Shown here: positions 44,770 to 56,175 of the stretch, piece after piece
Position numbering within the stretch: position 1 is the first letter of the stretch
How the letters are laid out: each line of letters opens with the position of its first letter
Source: Malania oleifera
Lineage: Eukaryota > Streptophyta > Magnoliopsida > Santalales > Ximeniaceae
NCBI RefSeq assembly: GCF_029873635.1
Contig: NC_080421.1
Coordinates: 1,922,001-1,986,000 of the forward strand
Length of the DNA stretch: 64,000 nt
Direction: 5' to 3'
Notes under the pieces: generated by a model
What the model saw: only the letters and a program-made list of their open reading frames with translations
Told to the model about the DNA's origin: nothing
Databases searched by the model: none
Translations under genes and position numbers: made by a program

Positions 44770-45542
44770 TCAAACTATACTCCCTTCCTGGTCAATCGTG
44801 TCTGAGGTCCAGACAGTTTAGAGAAACCCTCTACGAACCGACGATAATAACCCATCAGTCCTAGAAAACTCCGAACCTCCTGCACATTCTTCGGCCTTAT
44901 CCAGACGACCACAGCTTCAATCTCGCTAAGATCAACTGATATACCATCCCCAGTAACCACATAACCTAAGAATGCAATCTGACTTAATTAGAATTCACAT
45001 TTCTTCAACTTAGCATACAACTTTTTCTCCCGCAGAATCTATAATACTAACCTCAGATGTTCCACATGCTCTTCCTTACTCCTCGAGTACACCATAATAT
45101 CATCAATGAATACTACTACGAATCGATCTAGGTACTCATGGAAAACCCTGTTCATCAGATCCATGAATACCGCCGAAGCATTCGTCAACCCAAAAGGCAT
45201 GACTAAAAACTCGTAATGACCATATCTGGTTTGGAAAGCCGTCTTCGCTACATCCTCCGCTCTAACCCTCACCTGATGATATCCTAACCGTAAGTCAATC
45301 TTCGAAAAGACCCACGTCCCCTGTAACTGGTCAAAAAGATCATCTATATGAGGTAAAGGATAACAATTCTTCACAATTACCTTGTTAATCTCACGGTAAT
45401 AAATGCACATCCGCATCGACCCGTCCTTCTTCTTCACAAACAGGACTGGAGCTCCCCAGGGTGAAACACTAGGTTGAATGAATCCCCTGTCCAGTATATT
45501 CTGCAACTGCTCCTTCAACTCCTGAAGTTCTGATAGAGCCAT
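44770..45542 (-). pseudogene. Reverse transcriptase of the truncated chromovirus
   Basis: The 167-residue stretch 45542-45039 has [52 protein letters not shown] and the active site [14 protein letters not shown] with both Asp intact. The region 44960-44775 continues with VRSFLGLMGYYRRFVEGFSK. One stop and a short gap separate them. The reading ends at LTRKGV..., just before RNase H would begin. Confidence 0.88.
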
Positions 45543-46230
45543 CTAATATGGAGTTTTAGAGATCGGTGCCTTACTAGGCAGCAACTCTATCGCAAACCCC
45601 ACCTCACGATTTGGAGGTAAATCAGGTAAATCATCTGGAAACACATCTGGAAATTCGCTAACTACCCGAATATCCTCGAGTCTCAACTCATCCCGCGGAT
45701 CCTTTATACAAGTTAGGTACCCCTGACATCCGTCCAAGAGTAACTTCCTCGCCTGTAGTGCCGACAAAATCTGTGGCTCTAAACACACACACGATCCCAT
45801 GAACTCGTACTCCTACTCTCCAGGATGTCTGAAAACTACCACCTTCCTACGACAATCGATCACAGCATAACTGGAGAACAACCAATCCATCCCCAGTATG
45901 ATGTCGAACCCTGACATGTTGTATACCACAAGCTTCGCCGGTAGCAGCTTCTCCTGAATTTCTACTGGGCAGTCTACCCACATCTTCCTACAAAAAGATA
46001 CACTTCCCGATGGCGTAGTAACAAATAACACCTCATTCATGTCTCGGGTCTCAACCCCACACCGTCCCACAAAATTCACAGACACAAAGGAATGGGTTGC
46101 AACCGAATCAAACAAAACAGAAGCTTTATTCAAAAGCAGTAATAAGGTACCTGTCACCACGTTACCTGCATGCTCAGCGTCTGCTAGAGTAAGAGAATAT
46201 ACTCTGGCCGGAGCTGTATTCATTTGAGCG
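45543..46230 (-). pseudogene. Protease of the truncated chromovirus
   Basis: The stretch 46223-45813 has RVYSLTLADAEHAGNVVTGT and VLFDSVATHSFVS, the DSGATHSF motif with the catalytic-loop Gly changed to Val, then YNMSGFDIILGMDWLFSSYA. 45800-45543 is the linker to RT (PDDLPDLPPNREVGFAIELL). All are in one frame, separated by one stop. Confidence 0.85.
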
Positions 46231-46279
46231 GTCTCCCTCGGTCCCCGAGGTATCTGATTGCTCCCTCGGTCCCCACTGA

Positions 46280-47233
46280 ATGCAGGCGCATCTCGCCTCG
46301 GTGCTCGACAATCACGAGACCTGTGGCCTAGCTGGCCACAGTTGTAGCAACTACCCCCAAATGGCCGGCACTCACCCTCGTGCTGCCCGTTGCATCTGGT
46401 ACAACGACCACCCGTCTGGCTCCTTTGAGAGTCTTGGCGCTCGGTATTCTGGCGGTAACCCCAGCCCTTGCTCCTCTTCTTCCATGATCCTTGACGAGAT
46501 CGTGTCTGAGAACCAGAAGGTACTGTCCTCTTCCTCGATTCCTAATCCGCCTTGTCCTCTCAAATACCAGTCTCAATCACGGTGGCCTTATCCACCAATA
46601 CTGAGAACTCGCGGATCTGAAGCATACCCACCAGTATGCGGATATCCTTCCTCAAACCCTTCTTGAACCTCCGAGCCTTCTTGTACTCGTTCGAGATCAT
46701 ACATGGTGTAAAGCGGGACAGCTCTACATACCGAGCCGTATACCCCTGCACCGTCATACTCCCCTGCGTCAGAGCAGAAAACTCATCTGCCTTCACATCA
46801 TATACGGAAGCCGGGAAGTATCTGTCAAAGAACACCTCCTTGAATCGGCTCCATGTCATCTCCTTAAGCCACCCCTTTGCTTCTCCAGCAGATTCACCGC
46901 AGTCCACCATCGACCCACCTCCCCAGATAGCTGGATGGTGGCATAAAGAACTCGCTGCCTATCCATGTAATGCAGGACCTCCAAGATCCTCTCAATCTTC
47001 TCCACCTAATCCTCTGCTATCGTCGGGTCAGGTCCTCCAGAGAACGTCGGAGGATGCATGTGTGTGAACCTCTCAATGGTGCACCCCGCAGCAGTCGGAG
47101 AGTGCTCGCATCTCCTCACACTTCGCCCGATCTCCCGCAATACCTACCTCATCAAACCTCAATGCACGGAAGGAGACTCATCACTCGCAGTCTCCTCAGA
47201 GCCACTTCCCAGGTTATTATCCTTGGGCTCCAT
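46280..47233 (-). pseudogene. Gag of the truncated chromovirus
   Basis: It starts MEPKDNNLGSGSEE at 47233. The core (46910-46560) includes RFKEVFFDRYFPASV, VQGYTARYVELSRF and RRFKKGLRKDIRILVGMLQI. The zinc knuckle CYNCGQLGHRSRDC lies near 46310-46350. Frames 1 and 2 alternate, so at least two indels are present. Confidence 0.83.
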
Positions 47234-47534
47234 TCTGTAACACAATAGGAATCTATCAGTATCCCTACAACGGATAACACAATGATCTACACTAATTGTG
47301 TTAACTACTCCCTGCCCAAGTCTAGGTCTGTCCTATCACACCGACACGAAAGTCATCAATGATCTGCCCTGCTTTTACTGGAATCGTCATCCTAGGAAAA
47401 ACACGGAATACCGTTGATAATTCCCGGTTTAGCAACTGAACAACCCTCAACCAACTCTACCCATATCCACATCCTATACTTTGGTATGTACTCATAACTA
47501 AGCCTAACCAAGTCTACAAGATCTAGTAACCTGG

Positions 47535-47550
47535 GTAGCTCTGACACCAA
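47535..47550 (-). other. Primer-binding site of the truncated chromovirus
   Basis: Minus strand: CTTGGTGTCAGAGCTACC next to the LTR; one difference from the initiator tRNA-Met type. Confidence 0.8.
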
Positions 47551-47552
47551 GC

Positions 47553-49235
47553 TGTCACGCCCCGAACTCGGAAACGGGACTCGGGGGTGAAAATTGTAAC
47601 CTAATATGTCCCTGTATCATACAAATCATCATAAATACAGTACACTAGATGAGGGTCCTACCCCGTGGGGTTCCCAGGCACCCTAAACATATCCAATCAT
47701 AATCATATACGCAGCGAAAAAAGTCATTCTATATCAACATATGCAGTACCATAGCAGAGTCTACACAAGAGCAGAACATGACTCTAACAAAACGTACAAA
47801 CTGGGTGCCCAAATACAACTCAAAATGGCAACCCAACAAAACTACAGTCCTAGCACTTACCCAAGCGCTAACGCAGTACACCGGCCACTACGCTCCCTAC
47901 ACCAGGACGCTAGTTCCGGTTACTCAAAGGACTTGTAAAAATGTACGTACAGTATAGGTGAGACACCTCTCAGTAAGGAAAAACACAGGTTATATCGGCG
48001 TGTGGCATTTGATTGTACAAGCATACAAGCAGTTGAATGCAATCCAGTACTCATACACACAATGCATATACGCACGCATACGACGGCCATTTATACATAG
48101 CCCCATCACAATACACACACATGATCAGTACACAGTGTTGTCACACTCATCGGCCCGAAGTCGGTCCGCGACAATCCAGCGTTGGCCCAAAGCCATCCAC
48201 AAAGCACAGCGCCACCAGCACATGGCTACTCCTCGACTCCCATGGCATCGTACCGGCGCTAACTGGTGGATCCACACCCTTCAGCGTGATTTGCCGGAAA
48301 AGGCTCACGCCCTCGGATATAGAGCCGGTCACTCTTGCTTACGTCGCAGGCGATAAACACACGCCCTCGGATATAGAGTCGGACACTCTCAGTACCTCGA
48401 ATCATTTTGAAATTGCGGTCCAATCAGCAATTCCTGAACCGCGCTCCTATCAGCAGTTCCACATATCACACACACATGCATGCTCATATAATCAAACAAA
48501 CCACACTCATTTGGTAATCAAAAACATGGTTTTCCAAGCAAATATAGTTTAAACAAAGTCAAGGCACGGCCATCCCAATTTCACAGTATAAATCACAAAT
48601 ATACTCGGTTTTCAACAAAACCCGAGATTCAGCCCGTCGCCCCTTTTTTTTCAAAAATTGCAATAATGAAAAACTCATAGTTTTTCCCATTAGATCCTCC
48701 CAAATGAGTAGCTAAAACACACATAGGACCGTGGACCATAGTTCCACCGAGTCCGATTTCAAAAAATAACCAATATAACACAGTTTCCCTTTACCTTAAC
48801 CTCGTAAGCAAATCCCAAACTCCAAGGTCTCTAAACAGCGAACCAAGTTTCAAAACCTACAAATCACAGTACATAATATACTCACAAGACTGATACCTAC
48901 AAAACTACCATATTAGAATTAAAAATCGAGCCTTACCTCGATTTTACGCCGAAACCCGAAAATCTCCGAAATGAGATTCTAATCCGTAGAAGTTGCAGAG
49001 AATCCTTCCATGATCCTCATGGTAGCTTCTGTTTTCCGATTCTGTCAATGATCAGCGAAGAATTCTAAAGAGAAGGAGAGAGTAGAGAGAGTTTAGCGCG
49101 AAAGAGAGAGATAGGATTGAGTTTACTTAATGAAGAAGTAATAGAAATTTTCTTTTATAGCCCTCGACCCAAAAACTTTCAATTTTTCCCTTCTCTTAAT
49201 ATTTAAACCCATTTTTCATATTTTGGGTTCTTACA
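47553..49235 (-). repeat. 5' LTR of the truncated chromovirus
   Basis: Plus-strand ends are TGTCACGCCCCGAAC and GGGTTCTTACA. The hairpin block is at 47958-47977. A TATA-like CTATAAAAG (minus) is at about 49155-49164. The roughly 200-bp TCGTCGACGA cluster present in the sister LTRs is absent here. Confidence 0.88.
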
Positions 49236-50193
49236 TTTGAACAAATCTTAATGTAAGTTTATAATATGTCTTATCTCAACTGAATACAACTTCAAATCTA
49301 AATTCGCTCCAAACATAGATTAAGGAAGATTTTACAAAAGCCTCATTGACTTCTATACCCAAGAAATGCATTCACAAATCGAGAAAAAAGAGTAGGACAA
49401 CTTGATTGATTCAAACAGATATATTGCAAGAACCATTAGACGAAAGAGATCACGACAAGAGCAGCAACAAAAGAATTTTTTGATAAAGGAATTTGTTTTT
49501 AAAAAATAAAAGATCATTTGAACATACAAATCTCTACCTCAAGACATAGATATATAAACAATTATTATAAAGTGATTGAAAACACATAACAAAAATGGTC
49601 ACAAAACTTTTAATACTAATGATCACAAAACGGTCACATAAACTATTATAGTAGTTTTTATAAAAATTAATAAATTTTTGAAATAACCATTAGAGAAGAA
49701 AAACCCTAAATATTTTTGAAATACATTTTTATAAAAAAAATTCAATTTGAAAAAAAAATAAGAAAATCAGAGAAAAAAATTAAAATTGATGTTTTATATT
49801 TTTTTGTTAAGAAAAACAAATAAACAAATATATATTTATATAGCATGTTTAGTATTGGAAAAGGTGTGGCAACCTCCCGAAGAAGGATCCAGAATGGCGA
49901 AGAATAATAATATTATAAGTTGGATGGAGTTGCCACTAACACATTATTTACGTAGGTGTGGTTAGTTCACCCAATTACTATTTGTTGATTGGTATCTAAA
50001 CTAATCCTAAACCAAGGAACTAGTAGATTTGATCTACATTGCCAGAATTGGGATCAAGAGTTCAATTATGTTATGGGAAGGTACTAACCGCCCTGACACA
50101 CCCTATCTATGAATAGTACCTAATTAATCATGAATTATCTCTAAACTGAATCTTATTGTCTTTAATTAACTTCTTAAAAATAATTAATTAATT

Positions 50194-50244
<51 letters not shown>

Positions 50245-51516
50245 AAGTGCAAGTTAAAAATGTCTAATAAAACCTCCAAAAGAAGGGATTTTATTAGATA
50301 AACTCTCATCAGAACTAATATAGGTGAAATCTGAAACACATCTTTACTCTTTGTCAAATCATTGAAACGCACATACACAAAAATTAAATATATGCAAATA
50401 ATAAGCAAATAAATCATCAATTTTGAGCAAAAAGAGTCTTTAAAGTATTCCTTAATTTTTCCAAAATTTTGTAAAATTTTTCTAAAAATTTTCCAACATT
50501 TTTCCAAAATTTTCTAGAATTTTTAAAGACTTTGCCTCAATTTTTTGGTATTTTTTATTTTTCACTTTTTTTATATCAGAGTCAAAATAATTTAAATATT
50601 TTTTATTTATTTTTATGATTTCTAAAAAATATTTTTTCTGATGTTTCCATGATTTTTTCCTATTTTTAAAAATTATAAATCAATTAAAAATAATTTAAAA
50701 AATAAACAAATAAATCGGTGGTTAAAAAATCAAACTGGTTCAATTGGCTTGAATCAAATTTGACCTAGTTGGGATAAATGAGCTACATGTTCACCAGCAG
50801 TGGAGACACATGGCTCCGTTTTATTTTTTATTTTTTTAATTTACTGTAGCACAATGACGTCAACATGATGTTACCTTCCATATGGTGATTTTTCTTTTTC
50901 TTTTTTGTTTTTGAATTTTGTAGAAACCTGAAAAATTTAATAACAATTAAAATGACAAAGGAAAAAGGGAAAAAAAAAAAGAAGGAAGAGAATTTGAAAG
51001 GGTAACACAGTAGGGACTCGTCGACGAGGAGATCTCGAGAGTTAGGAAATCTCAGATTTAATAGACTCGTCATCGAACCTATTGTTCTCGTCAACAAGTG
51101 TCATTCTCTGACTCGTCGACGAATCTTCTGATCTCGTCAACGAGTACACGTGAACTAGCATCCTATAAATAGGCTTTAAATCATTTTTTCGCGAGAAAAC
51201 ACACACACGCTCTCTCTTTCTCTCTCTAGGTATTGACTTTTTGAGTCTGATCCCTATTTTGATGCTGACAAAGTATCTGTATCTTATATGTGTACTTAGT
51301 GTGTCAACATGTTTACATTTCAACACGGACATAAAATACGAGAAAATGGAAGCCTAATGGATTTAACGATTATGCATTTCAGGCAAATTCCACATAGAAG
51401 AGCAAAGAAGAAAGAAGACATTTGTTCATTTCAATTGTAAATTGCATTTAGGGTTTTATATTTTGGTCTGTAATAACTGCATACATCCTCCATGATATGA
51501 CTTAATGCTCTGATAG
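49236..51516. repeat. Segmental duplication copy B, right part
   Basis: It matches 31300-33360 and then, without interruption at 51321/51322, 40280-40470. It therefore shows the state before the gag-only element inserted. It includes an (AT)n tract (50196-50241), the palindrome cluster (51013-51148) and a TATA box (51162-51171). Confidence 0.9.
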
Positions 51517-52200
51517 GCCATGGACAGATATATATTCATCAATCGTTTCCAGTAGGTGTAATTTACACCACAAAAAATTGGTGGTCTAATAGACGAGTGT
51601 CCCTTACTGAATGGGGTTATACCGATGTGTGCCATTGTGATCTTTTACAAAAATAATGGTTAAGTCTATGTAAAATTGGATCTAATACTAATTGTGAATT
51701 CCGGTGTTATCTCAAGCGGGGGGTGAATTAGATATTTTAAAAATTAAGTCCTTCAAGTTCTAATTTTAAATGCTATCAATTACAAACTTGTAAGCTACAT
51801 ACAACTACCTCAATGTTTTTCAATTAATCAACCTAATGAGTGATTTTGTCAATCAACCTATTTTACTCAATTACTATGTAGACCTACTATATATTTAAAA
51901 TATTCACAATCTTCACATAAATAAGATTACGCGAAATTAAATAGAAGTAAGGGTAAGAGAGATGCAAATTCGATTTTTATGAGGTTTGGCCTACCCCAGC
52001 CTACATCCTTTCCTTGAGCAACTCACTCAAAGATTCAACTAAAAATCTGCTCCTTTAACTGGGACGGAACTTCCCTTACAATATGCTACTTATAAGAGGT
52101 GTAACTTCCTCATCAACTCCGGTTCACAGCTCGAATCGTGAATTCAAAATAATGAATACAATTTCTACAAAACTCAAAATGCTTCTAACCAAACTAGTGA
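51517..52200. other. Sequence right of copy B, probable old repeat
   Basis: It continues copy B beyond the point where copy A was interrupted. From 51700 it contains GGGGGGTGAATTAGATATTT and GAGGTTTGGCCTACCCCAGC, wording I associate with plant LTR sequences, but I cannot set boundaries or a family. No gene. Confidence 0.4.
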
Positions 52201-53991
52201 TGTCACGCCCCGAACCAGCAGATGGGTCCCAGGTGTGATTTAGTAACCTAACATGTCTCTGTATCATTTAAAACATACATGATACTATACTAAATGAGGG
52301 TCCGACCTCATGGGGTACACGTAAACCCTATACACATTCACATACATATCCATACACATCAAATACGCAACGAAAATATTCTTTCTAATACATACAACGT
52401 ACCATACCAGAGTCTATACATGACTAGAGTCTATGCTTCAAAATACAATATATACCCCGGGTGTCTACAAAACCCAACAATGACATCCCGGTTACTAAAT
52501 CCATACCCACATAAGTACTCTACGTAGCTAACAGACACCCACGCTCCCGAACGCTAGGATGCTAGTTTTGGCTACTCAAAGGACCTAAAAGACATTTGTA
52601 TATTCGGGGTGAGACACCTCTCAGTAAGGAAGAAAACGGGTTATATCAGTGTGTGGCATACAAGTGTTATTTCAACATAAAACATAACACGATACAGTTC
52701 TAGTATTTTCACAATCCAGTTCCAGTACATACGATACCAAACATACGGTCAATGTTGTCACACTCAAGCACCTGATACCCTACAATAACCGAAGCCTTAC
52801 AGCGATATCGTAGCTAGTACGGTGTCCACTCACACCCATCGGTGACCAGCTGGAACAAGCAGACGATATTTCACACCCTCGGATATAGAGTCGGATACTC
52901 TCGCCCACGATATTTATCCGAGACATGGCGTTTGCCCACTGTAATTAGATGACACGTGGCAAAATTTCACAAAACCTTGAACAATTATGGAACTCATATT
53001 CCTATACCCATCAACGTACAGTAATAAGCCGCCCCTAGCTGTTTTACAAAACCTATAACATTTTACATACAACAGTTCATTCCACACTTATTTGAGTATA
53101 CAATATCATATCGTTTTCAATTCAAGAATACAGTTTAATACAAATAAAGGTACGATCATCTCATTACTACAATTTTATACAACATACAATTTTTCCACCA
53201 AAATAGAGATGATACCTAAAACTCCCAATTTTTTCCAAATACTGTAACTCGAAAATCTCGCATTTTCATTTGATAGATTTTCCCAAATAAGGAGCAAAAA
53301 CATACAAACGATTGTAAACTACAAGTTTACCAATCCTGATTTCAAAAATAACAGATACAAATTGAATCCCCTTACCTTTTCCCGAATAACACAAACCCGA
53401 ACTCTACGGCTCCAAAACTACTAACCAAGTTCCCAAAACCTAAACATCCAAGAACTATACTTCACTATAATTCTTACTACTACATATATACAGAACCGAA
53501 ACTGAAATTGGACCCTTACCTCGGTTTTGGGTCAAAACCCAAAAAATCCCTAAAATAAATTTCCGACCTGCGATAAATGTAGAGCTTCTCCTCCTGATCC
53601 ACGACGTAATTTTGGATCGTTGATTCTGGTAACTGACGGCCTGAAATCCTAGAGAGAAAGAGAGAGAATTTTTGAGGTTTCTTAGCAATGAAGCAACAAA
53701 ATATCCTATTTATAGACCCTTGACCTGGTCCAATTCATCGACGAGACGGCGCTTTCGTTGACGAATCATCTACACCGTTCGTCGACGAATCGGTTCCTTC
53801 GCCGACGACTATTTTTCGATATTTTACAACTCATTCGGAATCTCTTCGTCGACGAGGCTCTAAATTTGGGCGACGAAGAGTATAAGGGCCTTCGTCGACA
53901 AGAACAATGGCTTCATCGACAAAGCCTGCTAATTTACCTTTTTACCCTTTCTCATTTATTCAATCTACATATCTCGGGTCGGGTTCTTACA
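52201..53991 (-). mobile_element. Chromovirus-type LTR with a polypurine stub
   Basis: Plus-strand ends are TGTCACGCCCCGAAC and GGGTTCTTACA. The hairpin block is at 52609-52628, a minus-strand TATA box GTCTATAAATAGG at about 53704-53716, and the palindrome cluster at 53733-53930. To the right, 53992-54010 (ACCTCCCCTCCTTACAAAAT) is the inverted polypurine tract, so this is the 3' LTR of a minus-strand element whose internal part was lost just inside the tract. No target duplication was found. Confidence 0.83.
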
Positions 53992-54190
53992 ACCTCCCCT
54001 CCTTACAAAATATCCATAAACATTACTATAGTAGAAATAAAATTAAAAACATAAAAATTAAGTTGTTTCAAAATGCATGTCCATCCCATAGTCCATCCTT
54101 ATATATGTACAAAGAGACGATTTGGGTTGAGTCAAGTGGATTTGACGCTAAACCCACTAACCAAACCATATGATCGGATTATACAAAAAT

Positions 54191-54211
54191 TGCCCTAAAC
54201 CCTAAACCCTA
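54191..54211. promoter_or_regulatory. Telomere-like motif (telo box)
   Basis: CCCTAAACCCTAAACCCTAA is almost three plant telomere units. With the GGCCCA/TGGGCC motifs 250-400 bp to its right (54478-54490, 54548-54560, 54600-54617) it resembles the telo-box plus site-II combination of promoters for translation-related plant genes. No such gene is visible nearby, so the role is uncertain. Confidence 0.35.
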
Positions 54212-56091
54212 AGACCCATAAATCGTTCCAAACTACTTTTTTAGATTGGCTCGACTTAGGTTGGTCAAATTAGGCAAATTTGGTCAGATTGTTGAATACC
54301 CCTATTTTGTCCTATAAAAATTACCTTTCAAAGTTAAAATTTACAATACTTATAGTTAAAATTTTCTTAATTCACGTCCTATATGTGAATATGTGATTAT
54401 GTTAGGTAACTAAATAACATAGGAAGAAATTAAGGTTTATAAGCCCAAGCCAACATAAAATGTTTCTGTCTTTATAGGGCGGCCCAACATAGAAAGATCA
54501 AAGACGTTGAGGATGGGGTGGATGGGGGCGCTTAATGCTTAATCCTAGGCCCAGCCCATCTTGGAACCAAAACTGATGTTTCTCAACCCAATCCTTTTCG
54601 TTGGGCTTTGGGCCGCCAGCCCGCCAAAATACATTAGGGCATGTTTGTTCTGCAGACTAGATTTCGGAGGATTGTATGATCTTTTTTGTATGGAAAATGA
54701 TTAATATAATAATTAATAATTATCATATTTTTGCATTGTTTATTATCTATAAAGAATATAGTAAGAACATGAGTGAAATATATTCTTCTTCTTGCATTTT
54801 ATGCTTTTGTGATCGCATTCAACTCGATCTTGATCATCAGATGACGAATTTTTGTCTGCTTGAGTTGAAATTATGTTAGGTTGTTCTTGACTTGTTCTTC
54901 TTTGGGACGAGTTGATTGTTATTTAGAGTTCAATAGCCTTAATTTTGTAAAATCTAATTGATAGCATCGTCTGTTTTGGGTAAGACTTCTCTATTTCTCA
55001 TTCAAGTTTAATTCCACCTTATTGGTGATAATTCAGATTATTATTTTTTTTTGTACACTAAAAATTTTTTATTCTTGATGATTACAGTTGACAGTTGATG
55101 TGTGCCTATAGTTTTAACTAAAGAAAACATATTATAACTTATAATTTTAATATGGTGAAAGACTAAAAGTGAACTTCAGTTATGTGGTACCAATGAGTTT
55201 TTACATAAATATTGTTGCCCTTGAATTTGAATTTGAATGGATTCAAATAAGTTTCAATATATTTTTGTATTGCATTTTATCCAAATCCAATACAACTCTA
55301 ATTCCAAGGCCTCTCCAAACATAGGGTTAGAAAATTTCAACTATTAGCTCCATACAAAAATTTGAAAACTATCCTAACTTCTATATATTGTTGCAGAAAA
55401 GGCCTTAACATTAATCATACACACTCACACAGAAAAATAGAAGAAAAAAGAAAGAAAGAATATAACTATATTGGATGAGGCTTGATGTAGTTTCAAAATC
55501 TCAATCACTTTTAATAATTTTCGAGTGCACAACTATCTAAATACCCTAAGTAAGAATTCAATAGGAACAGAAGGGCATCCTTATACAAATATATTCATAA
55601 ATAATATATAACTAATCATGCTTCTCATACATTTTTAATAAAAAGATTACGTATCACATGTTAAACTTTTTTAATAGAAGGATTGAATAATGTATAAGCA
55701 TTTTCTAGTAACTAGACTAGGCCTTGCATATTACATCCCTTGTTTTGATAGAACTAATTACAATACCATTTCATTAGTTTTTCATGACTTAGTAGAGTGT
55801 AGGGTGTGTGCTAAGGGCGTGTTTGGGAACAATACAAAATCCCAAAAATTGATTATTTTTTCCATAATAATAAGAGAACCCAAAAGTAAGGCTCCATTGT
55901 GCAAACACCATGAGAGTAGCTGTCGTCTTCATTGACAGAAGAGAAGACAAAAGAGGTCCCCCGCCCATATAAAAAGATAAAATGCCTGATAGTGCCAGTG
56001 GCTGCTGCCCCGTTGACCTCTCTCTCTCTCTCTGTCTCTCTCTCTCTCTCTCTAGCTAATAGCTATAAGAAAAAAACAAGAAAGGATAACA

Positions 56092-56175
56092 ATGGAAACC
56101 AGAAACAATTCACTTTTAGTAAACATCATATATGCTCAGCTACCCTGGCTGCTCCTGTCTCTTATAGCTTCTTAG
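56092..56175 (+). CDS. Speculative small ORF, 27 codons
   Basis: The ATG in ATAACAATGG starts METRNNSLLVNII and continues to LLLSLIAS and a TAG stop; the second half is hydrophobic. Upstream lie CCATATAAAAAGAT (TATA-like, about 55966-55979) and a TC-rich leader-like tract (56020-56054), an arrangement seen in plant 5' UTRs. An overlapping frame (55932-56237) is also open. I recognise no family, and chance is the likeliest explanation. Confidence 0.15.
   Translation: METRNNSLLVNIIYAQLPWLLLSLIAS

Larger units (their letters stand above)
44758..49235 (-). mobile_element. Chromovirus, 5' half only
   Basis: On the minus strand it reads 5' LTR (47553-49235), primer-binding site, gag, protease and RT, then stops abruptly within the connection to RNase H at 44758. 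RNase H, integrase and the 3' LTR are missing. Its proteins closely resemble those of the 13150-22623 element, but the LTR is shorter (1683 bp) and lacks the palindrome cluster. Relative to copy A, about 430 bp of host sequence are also missing at the truncated end. Confidence 0.88.

Noticed and set aside
54633..55330. Possible MITE between AGGGCATGTTTG and CAAACATAGGG
   Set aside because: The inverted termini match at only about nine of twelve positions and no target duplication could be found; such GTTTGG-type motifs are common in AT-rich plant DNA.
55928..55955. TTGACAGAAGAG followed by AAGACAAAAGAGG, resembling the first 12 nt of miR156
   Set aside because: The match stops after 12 bases (AAGACA instead of AGTGAGCAC) and no complementary arm or hairpin is present within 300 bp on either side.
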